In this document: piece after piece, positions 5,668 to 11,611 of the stretch | Position numbering within the stretch: position 1 is the stretch's first letter | Layout of the letters: each line of letters starts with the position of its first letter | Assembly (NCBI GenBank): GCA_030829765.1 | Contig: JAUROO010000071.1 | Span: 1 to 11,611, forward strand | DNA: 11,611 nucleotides | Direction: 5' to 3' | DNA from: Miltoncostaeales bacterium | GTDB lineage: Bacteria; Actinomycetota; Thermoleophilia; Miltoncostaeales; Miltoncostaeaceae | The notes under the pieces: generated by a model | What the model saw: only the letters and a program-made list of their open reading frames with translations | The model's database searches: none | Told to the model about the DNA's origin: nothing | Position numbers and translations under genes: made by a program

Positions 5668-8629
5668 GACGCGTCCTTTGATCGAGGACCTCACACCGCA
5701 GCAGGCTCAGGCGGTCACTCACCGGGCTGGCCCCATGCTGGTGCTCGCGGGGGCGGGCGCCGGCAAGACGCGCGTGCTGTGCAACCGGCTTGCGTGGCTG
5801 GTGAATGAGGGCGCCGATCCGGCGGATGTCCTGGCCCTCACGTTCAGCGCCAAGGCCGCGGCGGAGCTGCGTGAGCGCGCCGAGGGCATGATCCCCGGCA
5901 GCCACGAGACGCTGCGGGTGACCACCTTCCACTCCTACGCCCTCGACCTGGTGAGGACCCTCGGCACCGACCGCGACCTCGCCCCGGTGCTGCAGCCCGC
6001 CGGCACCGAGGAACGGGTGCTCGTGCTGCTCGACCGCCTGGTGGACCTCGAGTTGTCCGACCGCGGCAACGACCTGCGCACCAACCCCGTGCAGGTGGTG
6101 CGCGGCTTCATCGACCGCATCGACCGCTGCCGCGACGAGCGCGTGGATCCCCGGCGGTACGCATCGTGGGCGCAGGCCGCGCTCGACGGCGCCCGCAGCA
6201 GCCGCGATGCCGCCGATGCCCGTCGCGAGGTGGAGTTCGCCCGGGTGTTCCGCCTGCACGACGAGTGGCTCGCGGAACTCGGCATGGAGGACTTCGGCCG
6301 GCAGATCACCCGCGCGATGGACCTGCTGGCCGAGCACGCCGACCTGCTCGACATCGCGCGATCGCGTGCGCGGCACGTGCTGGTGGATGAGTTCCAGGAC
6401 ACCAACCACGCGCAGGCCGAACTGCTCTACCTGGTGAGCCACCGCTCCGACTCGCTGGTGGTGGTGGGCGACGACGACCAGGGCATCTACCGTTTCCGCG
6501 GGGCGTCGGCCAAGAACATGGCCGACTTCCGCGTGCGATTCCCGGACGCGCCGGTGGTGCGCCTGGAACTGAACCACCGCTCCACGCAGGCCATCCTGGA
6601 CGCCGCACACGCGGTGGTGGAGCCCATCGCCATGCGCGAGCCGAAGGTGCTCACGGCGCTGCCCTCGGCGGAGGGCCCCCCGCCGGACTTCTGGCGCGCG
6701 CCCGACCCCGCCGGTCAGGCGCGTGCGGTGGCCGCGGAGATCCTGCGGCTTGCCGAGCAGGGCACTCCCTACGAGGAGATGGCGGTGCTCATGAAGGCCG
6801 TGCGCACCGAGGGGCGGGTGATCGTGGCCGAGTTGGAGCAGGCGGGCATTCCGCATCAGGTTCACGGCGGCACCGACCTGTTCGATCGCCGTGAGGTGCG
6901 CCTGGCTCTCGCGTGGATGCGGGCAGCCACCGATCCCACCGACGCCATCGCCCACCTGCGCGTGGCCACCGACCCCTCGCTGGGCCTTCCGTGGGCGCCC
7001 GCGGCGCAGGTGGTGAGCGATGCCGCGGCGGCGGGCACGCACATCTCAGGTCCGCTGGGCGATCTGGCCGACGCACCAGCCGCACGGGCGCTCCTGGATG
7101 ACCTCGGGCGCACCGCTGCCGTGGCCGCGCCTCTCGATCTGGTGCGCGAGGTGCTTGACCGCACGGGCATCAGGGTGCGGGCGCTGGCGCTGGGTGGTGC
7201 CGAGGGCGCCGCCCGGCTGGCGGACCTGGCATCGCTCGATCGCCTGGCGTACGAGGTGGTGGCCGCGCACCCCGGCATGGATGCGCCCGCGCTGGTGCGG
7301 CATCTCGACGGCCTTGCAGGGGTGGGATTCCGTGCGTCGGGAGGCAGCCCGGAGCGCCTGGGCGTGCAGGTGATGACCATCCACCAGGCCAAGGGCCTGG
7401 AGTTCGACGCCGTCTGGGTGCTCGGCATGACGCGGTTCAACTTCCCCGGTCGTGATCGGGCGCGCACCGATATCCCCGACGCCCTGCTGCCCGAGGCCCT
7501 CCCCCGCGGGAAGGACGCCCATGTGGCCGAACAGCGCCGCCTTGCGTACGTGGCCATGACCCGTGCGCGGCGGCATCTGTACCTGTGCTCGTTCTCGGCC
7601 GGCGAGAACGGCATTCCGCAGCACCCCTCGCCGTTTGCCGAGGAGGCACGCTCCGCCCTCGGCGACCGGCCATGGGCCGATGTCGGCGCTGCGCCTGACC
7701 GCGCTGTCCTGGACGCCCTGGCAACGGCCCGCGCACGTCTTGAGGATGCCGTGAACCGTGCCGCCGACGCGGCTGCAGGGGGTGGCGACGATGCGATGGC
7801 CCGGGCCGACGCGGCTGCAGATGCCGCCCGGGCTCTGGTGATGGCGCGCGCCGACGTGCTGGCCGGTCCCGCCCCCGCCGAGCCGCCCGCGCCGGTGCCG
7901 CGCGCGCCACGCCCGGGGCTGCAACTCAGCCCCACCGACGTGGCCCGCTACCTCTCCTGCCCGTTGGCCTACCGGTTCGCCGCCGTCGACCGCGTGCCGC
8001 CCCGGTGGGATCCCAACCGCGCCATCGGCAACTCCATCCATGCCGCGCTGGAGGCGTGCTTCCGCGACGGCGTCCCGGAGGACGGCGCCGACCGCGTGAT
8101 CGCCCGCTTCGCGGCCGAGATGAAGGGCCGCGGCGCGGCGGATACCGCGGTGGGCAGGCAGGCGCTGGAGCGCGTGCGCGAGCACATCCCCCGGTACCTC
8201 GACCGCGTGCGGAAGTCGGGCGTGCGCCCGGTGGGCGTGGAGCGCGCCTTCAGCCTGGGCGTGGGGCCGCACGTGATCCACGGGCGCATCGACCGCATCG
8301 ACTCGCACCCGCAGGGCGGCCATCAACTCGTGGACTACAAGAGCGGTCGCGCGCCCGCGCGCGAGACCGATGCCGGACGCCTGGTTCTCATCACCTACAT
8401 CGAGGGCGCCCGCGACGCCTGGGGCATCGAGCCCCGGGGCGCCACCCTCGAGTACGTGCTGGATGGCGAGGTGCGGAACGTGCATCCCGACGGCATTGAG
8501 CGTGCGGAGGCCATGGAGCGCGTGCGCGATGTGGCCGATTCCATCTCGGCAGGGCGGTTCGTTCCCACCCCCGGCTGGGCGTGCCGCACCTGCGACTTCA
8601 ACATGATCTGCCCCGCGCAGGACCGTTAG
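5666..8629 (+). CDS. UvrD/PcrA-type helicase fused to PD-(D/E)XK Fe-S nuclease
   Basis: A 987-aa SF1A 3'-5' DNA helicase with a RecB/AddB-type nuclease, probably acting in double-strand-break end processing. Helicase motifs in order: Walker A GAGAGKT (29-35), ALTFSAKAAAEL (57-68), Walker B VDEFQDTNHAQ (240-250), GDDDQGIYRFRGA (268-280), LELNHRS (300-306), TIHQAKGLEFDAVW (571-584) and AYVAMTRARRHLYL (627-640). An Ala/Pro-rich linker (about 685-750) joins the nuclease: SPTDVARYLSCP (755-766), GNSIHAALEA (788-797), GRIDRID (873-879, Asp876) and VDYKSG (889-894, Asp890/Lys892). Cys765 with Cys973, Cys976 and Cys982 (CRTCDFNMIC) form the four-cysteine iron-sulfur signature of AddB-like nucleases. 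The architecture resembles mycobacterial AdnA/AdnB, but no partner helicase is adjacent. The frame is open upstream to 5153, but that part is antisense to the DUF1015 gene. ATG 5666 begins the conserved N-terminus (LTPQQAQAVTHRAGPMLVLAGAG); TTG 5678 is an alternative start. Confidence 0.95.
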   Translation: MTRPLIEDLTPQQAQAVTHRAGPMLVLAGAGAGKTRVLCNRLAWLVNEGADPADVLALTFSAKAAAELRERAEGMIPGSHETLRVTTFHSYALDLVRTLGTDRDLAPVLQPAGTEERVLVLLDRLVDLELSDRGNDLRTNPVQVVRGFIDRIDRCRDERVDPRRYASWAQAALDGARSSRDAADARREVEFARVFRLHDEWLAELGMEDFGRQITRAMDLLAEHADLLDIARSRARHVLVDEFQDTNHAQAELLYLVSHRSDSLVVVGDDDQGIYRFRGASAKNMADFRVRFPDAPVVRLELNHRSTQAILDAAHAVVEPIAMREPKVLTALPSAEGPPPDFWRAPDPAGQARAVAAEILRLAEQGTPYEEMAVLMKAVRTEGRVIVAELEQAGIPHQVHGGTDLFDRREVRLALAWMRAATDPTDAIAHLRVATDPSLGLPWAPAAQVVSDAAAAGTHISGPLGDLADAPAARALLDDLGRTAAVAAPLDLVREVLDRTGIRVRALALGGAEGAARLADLASLDRLAYEVVAAHPGMDAPALVRHLDGLAGVGFRASGGSPERLGVQVMTIHQAKGLEFDAVWVLGMTRFNFPGRDRARTDIPDALLPEALPRGKDAHVAEQRRLAYVAMTRARRHLYLCSFSAGENGIPQHPSPFAEEARSALGDRPWADVGAAPDRAVLDALATARARLEDAVNRAADAAAGGGDDAMARADAAADAARALVMARADVLAGPAPAEPPAPVPRAPRPGLQLSPTDVARYLSCPLAYRFAAVDRVPPRWDPNRAIGNSIHAALEACFRDGVPEDGADRVIARFAAEMKGRGAADTAVGRQALERVREHIPRYLDRVRKSGVRPVGVERAFSLGVGPHVIHGRIDRIDSHPQGGHQLVDYKSGRAPARETDAGRLVLITYIEGARDAWGIEPRGATLEYVLDGEVRNVHPDGIERAEAMERVRDVADSISAGRFVPTPGWACRTCDFNMICPAQDR
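7763..7820 (+). repeat. 16-bp direct repeat in the helicase-nuclease linker
   Basis: GCCGACGCGGCTGCAG occurs at 7763-7778 and again at 7805-7820, exactly 42 bp (14 codons) apart. Both copies are in frame and encode A-D-A-A-A within the Ala-rich linker. It probably reflects a small tandem duplication in a low-constraint segment. Confidence 0.7.
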
Positions 8630-8632
8630 GGT
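8627..8632 (+). promoter_or_regulatory. Possible leaderless -10 containing the helicase stop codon
   Basis: TAGGGT (8627-8632) starts with the TAG stop of the helicase-nuclease gene and ends exactly 7 nt before the ATG at 8640. The 10-nt gap between the genes contains no Shine-Dalgarno sequence. This placement would allow an internal, leaderless transcript of the HD-domain gene. No convincing -35 element is visible upstream. Confidence 0.4.
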
Positions 8633-8639
8633 CACGCCC

Positions 8640-9506
8640 ATGGCAACCCTTGAGCCAGGGCGCCCTGTGGAGGGCGTGTTCGCGGTACGTCGCAAGGAGC
8701 GGCGCATGAGCCGCAAGGGGTCGCCATACCTGGCGCTGACCCTGGGCGATGCCACCGGCACCATCCCCGCCGTCATCTTCGACGAGCCCGACTGGTTCGC
8801 CGGGCAGTTCGAGGAGGGTGATCGCGTGCGCGTGACCGGCGAGGTCACCGACCGGGGCGGCCGCAGCGTGTTGCGCGTGCGCTCGCTCCGGCCCGCCGAG
8901 GCCGCCGACGCCCAGGTGGACCTGCTGCCCCGCAGTCACCGCGACCCGGAGGACATGTGGGGGTTCGTCCTCGGCCTGGCCGATGAGGTGACCGACCCCG
9001 GGCTGCGCGCCCTGCTGGATGCCATGACCGCCGACGTGGCGCTGGCCGATGCCTGGCGCACTGTCCCCTGCACGCGGTCGGGCCATCATGCCTACCTGGG
9101 GGGGCTCGTAGAGCACACGGTGGGCGTGGCCATGCTGTGCCAGTCGCTCTGCACGTGGCATCCCCGGCTCGACCCCGACCTGCTCGTGACCGCGGCGCTG
9201 CTGCACGACATCGGCCACACGCGCAACTGGGAGGTCCGCTCTGCCACGGTGGAGCAGACCGACGAGGGCCGGGCGCTCGGGCATCTGGCCATCGGCATGC
9301 AGATGGTGGACCAGGCCACGCGGGCGGCGGGGGTGTCCGACGAGCGCCGCCTGGCACTGCTGCAGGCCATCGCATGGCACCACGGTCCGCCCGCGGGAGC
9401 GCATGTCAGTCAGGCCTCGCCCGCGGCCCTCGCCCTGTGGCGGGCCAATGCCCTGGAGGCGGGGGTGAAGGCCCGGCTCGAGGGCGTCAGCCTGCTCGAC
9501 GACTAG
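8640..9506 (+). CDS. OB-fold/HD-domain protein, YhaM-type 3'-5' exoribonuclease
   Basis: A 288-aa cytoplasmic protein. An OB-fold nucleic-acid-binding domain occupies about residues 8-85 (LALTLGDATGTIPAVIFDEPDWF region, then GDRVRVTGEVTDRGGRSVLRV). An HD phosphohydrolase domain follows, with HHAYLGGLVEHT (149-160), the metal-binding His189-Asp190 in ALLHDIGH, GHL (214-216) and AWHHG (245-249). This domain order and the HHAYxGGLxEHT signature match YhaM/CBF1-like exonucleases that shorten RNA, and in some cases single-stranded DNA, from the 3' end. The length is slightly under the roughly 310 aa of Bacillus YhaM. The ATG at 8640 is 10 nt after the helicase-nuclease stop, implying one operon. 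The pairing suggests nucleic-acid end processing. The following gene is convergent, with 17 nt between stops and no clear terminator. Confidence 0.9.
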   Translation: MATLEPGRPVEGVFAVRRKERRMSRKGSPYLALTLGDATGTIPAVIFDEPDWFAGQFEEGDRVRVTGEVTDRGGRSVLRVRSLRPAEAADAQVDLLPRSHRDPEDMWGFVLGLADEVTDPGLRALLDAMTADVALADAWRTVPCTRSGHHAYLGGLVEHTVGVAMLCQSLCTWHPRLDPDLLVTAALLHDIGHTRNWEVRSATVEQTDEGRALGHLAIGMQMVDQATRAAGVSDERRLALLQAIAWHHGPPAGAHVSQASPAALALWRANALEAGVKARLEGVSLLDD

Positions 9507-9523
9507 CGCGACCCGGCGGGGCC

Positions 9524-10597
9524 CTACCTCGCGGCGGCCAACTGCGCCTTGGCGCGTGACAGCAGGCTGGCGGGCAGCGGCGCATAGCCCAGGCCGGCCA
9601 GCATTCCCTGTGCCTTCGCACTCAGGAAGTAGCGCAGGGTGCGGCGCGTCGCTGCGTCCATGCGGCGATCCCGTCGTGTCACCGCATAGGCCACCGTGGT
9701 GATGGGGTATGCACCCGGTGCCGCGCTGTTCAGCAGGTCCACCGCCAGGCTGGACGTGGCGCGCCTCCCGGCATGTGCCCCTGCCTTCTGGACCGCAGAT
9801 TCCGTGGGATGCATGAAGACATGGCGCACTACCGTGGTTGCGGCGTCACCTCGCCCGGTAGTGACCCGCTCGCGCTTGCCCACGGCAACGACGTGATGGG
9901 CGAGCCCCTCGCGGCTGGCATCCGCGACCGGCAGGAAGGTGATCGCACCCTGGTTGGCCGTCATGCACTCGCCCATGCCGGTCACGCGTGGAACGCGGAT
10001 CACGCGGGCCGCCTTCCACCGCGGCGCCAGTGATGCGCCACCCACCCTCCGGCGGAAGGCACCGCTCGCCTTCGACAGATAGCTGCTCATATCCCACGAC
10101 TCGCCGGACTTCCGTGCGGGTACGCAGAGCGTGATCGGCAGGTTCCGGGGCATGTGGTGGCGCAGGTTGGTCTGCCGGATGCGCTTGTCGTTCCAATTCC
10201 GGATGACCCCCGAGAAGATCTCGGCGATGGTGGTGCCACGGAGGTCGATGTTGTGGCCCGTGACGCCCGGTACGTTCACCGCCACGGCAATGCCGGACAA
10301 CATCGTGGGGTAGTAGGCGACCGGCCCCCCCGCGCGGCGCACCTGCGCGCGCGTGAACGGCTCGTCGGCACCCACCCACCCGATGCGGCTGCTCCGCAGG
10401 GCTGATGGCCCACGGGCGTCAGCGATCGAATAGCTGCAGAGCGACGACGCCGAGCACCAGGCCTGGAATGCGCGCGCGGGAAGCTCCGCACCGATGCCGC
10501 GCGATGCAGGTGCCGCCGGTGCGGCGGCGGGCAGGGCCGCGATCCCGATCGCGGCTGCCGCGGCCATGCGCAGCGCGCAGATCACAGGTTGTCCCAT
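9524..10597 (-). CDS. PstS-like periplasmic substrate-binding protein
   Basis: An exported, 357-aa PBP-like protein. Residues 1-32 form a signal peptide with an Ala-rich core (RMAAAAAIGIAALPAAAPAAP). The PstS pattern is recognisable: RIGWVGADEPFT (71-82, the Asp78 position), YYPTMLSGIAVAVNVPGV (95-112), TTIAEIFSGVIRNWND (122-137), ITLCVPARKSGESWDMSSYL (155-174), PGAYPITTVAYAV (294-306) and the C-terminal LGYAPLPASLL (336-346). The loop that in phosphate-binding PstS reads R-x-D-G-S-G-T-T is here ARKSGESWD, so key ligand residues are missing. Phosphate may not be the ligand. It has five cysteines and is strongly basic. No transporter permease or ATPase is nearby. The ATG at 10597 overlaps the upstream gene by 16 nt; GTG 10585 (a GTGA overlap with the upstream stop) and ATG 10567 are alternatives, and all keep the signal peptide core. 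Confidence 0.85.
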   Translation of the reverse strand: MGQPVICALRMAAAAAIGIAALPAAAPAAPASRGIGAELPARAFQAWCSASSLCSYSIADARGPSALRSSRIGWVGADEPFTRAQVRRAGGPVAYYPTMLSGIAVAVNVPGVTGHNIDLRGTTIAEIFSGVIRNWNDKRIRQTNLRHHMPRNLPITLCVPARKSGESWDMSSYLSKASGAFRRRVGGASLAPRWKAARVIRVPRVTGMGECMTANQGAITFLPVADASREGLAHHVVAVGKRERVTTGRGDAATTVVRHVFMHPTESAVQKAGAHAGRRATSSLAVDLLNSAAPGAYPITTVAYAVTRRDRRMDAATRRTLRYFLSAKAQGMLAGLGYAPLPASLLSRAKAQLAAAR

Positions 10598-11611
10598 GTG
10601 TGGTGGTACACGCCCGCCCACGATGGGTTCAGGCGGAGCTTCCCGCTGCATGAGAAGTCCGTTGACGGGCTTGCCTCGAAGTTGCAGTCGATGTCGCCGG
10701 AGACGCGGTCGGCATCGAAGTAGCCCATTGCCCCGACATCGACCGTCCAGGCCGCCCCGCTGGTGGCCTGGAAGACCGCCAGGTTGAAGCCGATGCCCAC
10801 CTCGATGTCCTTGCTGAAGGTCCTGTCGTCGTACTTCTCGGAGAACGATCGCTTATAGCTGAGGTCCACTGATCCGAAGAAGCCGTCCACGTACGCGAAG
10901 GACGGGCCCGTGAACTGACTCTTGCTTCCGAACGTCTGCTGGTACGGCGAATCCGTGCCGTCGCCGAACCAGTTGACCTCCATCGTGACTGTCTGCGTCA
11001 CGCCGCCGCCATCGTTGCTGAAGCCCGGCGTGTGCGAGACCTGCAGGTCGAACACGAACTTCGTCAGTGTCGAGCAGGCGATGCCGATCTCCGCATCCTG
11101 CAGGTCGTAGGTGTCGTTGCCCATCACGGCGGTGCCGCTGACGGCGACATCGATGGTGCTGCACCCGGTTGCCGGCACGGTGGACGACCACGTGAAGCCG
11201 AAAGACTGCAGGTAGAAGTCCTCGCTGCCCGCCGCCAGGTCAGCGCCGGTCGCGGTGATCGTCAGGTCGTAACAGCTCCAGTCGCTGCATCCGGAGCCCG
11301 TGGCCTGCGCCACGGACATGCCCACGTCGAAGGTGCCGGCGTCGGTGACGAGCGATGCGGTGATCGCAGCCGCCGGGTTGATCGACGACACCGTGATGCT
11401 CGCGGTCTCGAGCTGGAATCCGCTCACCGTCAGGTCGTCCACCGTCACGCTGGCCTCAATGCCCTGGTACGAGATGGTGGCAACCATGTCCACGGTCGCA
11501 TCGCCGATGGCCACCCCGGAGATCGTGAGGCTCGTGGTGAGCCCCCCGACCCTCATCGTGACGGTGCCGCTCAGCGCGTCGAGGCTCGCGCCCCGGTATC
11601 CGACGGTCTGG
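10582..11611 (-). CDS. Beta-rich secreted protein of unknown function (N-terminus cut by window edge)
   Basis: An open frame of 342 codons plus TGA enters from the right edge (first whole codon at 11610) and ends at 10582. An ATG at 11556 is internal, because the frame stays open and similar in composition upstream of it. I do not recognise the family. The N-terminal visible part has alternating hydrophobic/polar strands rich in Thr, Ser, Val, Ala and Asp (GGLTTSLTISGVAI, YQGIEASVTVDDLTVSGF, LETASITVSSI), as in beta-solenoid or beta-sandwich extracellular proteins. The C-terminal half is richer in aromatic residues (SFAYVDGFFGSVDLSYKRSF), with strand-like alternation. Six cysteines are visible (C108, C113, C150, C179, C309, C321 of the visible part), which could make three disulfides outside the cytoplasm. 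Its last 16 nt overlap the PstS-like gene, so the two are co-translated and probably work at the same surface. Confidence 0.72.
   Translation of the reverse strand, partial: QTVGYRGASLDALSGTVTMRVGGLTTSLTISGVAIGDATVDMVATISYQGIEASVTVDDLTVSGFQLETASITVSSINPAAAITASLVTDAGTFDVGMSVAQATGSGCSDWSCYDLTITATGADLAAGSEDFYLQSFGFTWSSTVPATGCSTIDVAVSGTAVMGNDTYDLQDAEIGIACSTLTKFVFDLQVSHTPGFSNDGGGVTQTVTMEVNWFGDGTDSPYQQTFGSKSQFTGPSFAYVDGFFGSVDLSYKRSFSEKYDDRTFSKDIEVGIGFNLAVFQATSGAAWTVDVGAMGYFDADRVSGDIDCNFEASPSTDFSCSGKLRLNPSWAGVYHHTWDNL

Larger units (their letters stand above)
5578..5677. repeat. Inverted repeat flanking the divergent promoter region
   Basis: AGGACGTCACCCTA (5578-5591) matches the reverse complement of TAGGATGACGCGTCCT (5662-5677) at 13 of 14 positions, allowing a 2-nt CG insertion. 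Each arm holds one outward-facing TAGGRT hexamer followed by GACG and TCCT. The arm ends directly at a start codon on each side: GTG 5577 outward left, TTG 5678 outward right. The repeat is either duplicated promoter/initiation sequence or a shared operator. Between the arms, GGCGTCCG is repeated at 5634-5641 and 5644-5651, 10 bp apart. Confidence 0.5.

Noticed and set aside
7046..8848. 600-aa minus-strand frame
   Set aside because: It is antisense to the well-supported helicase-nuclease and the start of the HD gene, rich in His/Arg/Gly, typical of a GC-rich shadow.
9500..9540. Possible bidirectional terminator between the convergent genes
   Set aside because: Only CGCGA/TCGCG arms with a long unpaired loop can be drawn. 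The stem is too weak to call.
1..11611. tRNA, rRNA, CRISPR, insertion sequence or toxin-antitoxin genes
   Set aside because: No cloverleaf-like segments, regularly spaced repeats, transposase motifs or paired small toxin/antitoxin frames were seen.

Overview
The window is very GC-rich, with strong G/C at third codon positions. It carries a ClgR-like regulator of Clp proteolysis, many GTG starts, and several starts with a TAnnnT hexamer 6-8 nt upstream in place of a Shine-Dalgarno sequence. This points to an actinobacterium. The Ig-like secreted repeat with a C-R-L-D...W...C pattern would fit the Thermoleophilia, but that finer placement is a guess. No rRNA, tRNA, insertion sequence, CRISPR or phage gene is visible.

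Layout. (1) 1-1881, minus: the first 627 codons of a secreted, Thr/Pro/Gly-rich surface-type protein with an Ig-like module and DUF11-type repeats. It opens with GTG and runs off the left edge. (2) 1917-1964: a 23-bp perfect hairpin just after clpP. (3) 1966-5577, minus: a tightly packed six-gene operon, in transcription order DUF1015 protein, inositol-monophosphatase-family phosphatase, a 55-aa membrane protein, a 114-aa membrane protein, a ClgR-like XRE regulator and ClpP. Neighbouring genes overlap by 26, 1 and 4 nt or are separated by only 10 and 18 nt. (4) 5578-5665: a divergent promoter region. (5) 5666-9506, plus: an SF1 helicase fused to a PD-(D/E)XK Fe-S nuclease (987 aa), then an OB-fold plus HD-domain protein of the YhaM type. 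(6) 9524-11611, minus, convergent with the previous pair: a PstS-like periplasmic binding protein preceded by an overlapping, beta-rich, Cys-containing secreted protein that is cut by the right edge. There is no stretch over 300 bases without a gene.

How it fits together. The best-supported regulatory unit is clgR-clpP. The regulator overlaps the protease gene by ATGA. Its own start region carries two palindromic CGCT-N3-AGCG sites 21 bp apart, one of which contains the GTTCGC-N5-GCG pattern reported for ClgR operators. This suggests an autoregulated regulator-protease pair at the end of a metabolic/membrane operon. The helicase-nuclease and the HD protein make a nucleic-acid processing pair. 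The flanking secreted proteins are poorly characterised and are the most likely places for unknown biology. No complete novel system such as a defence island, retron or toxin-antitoxin pair is evident.
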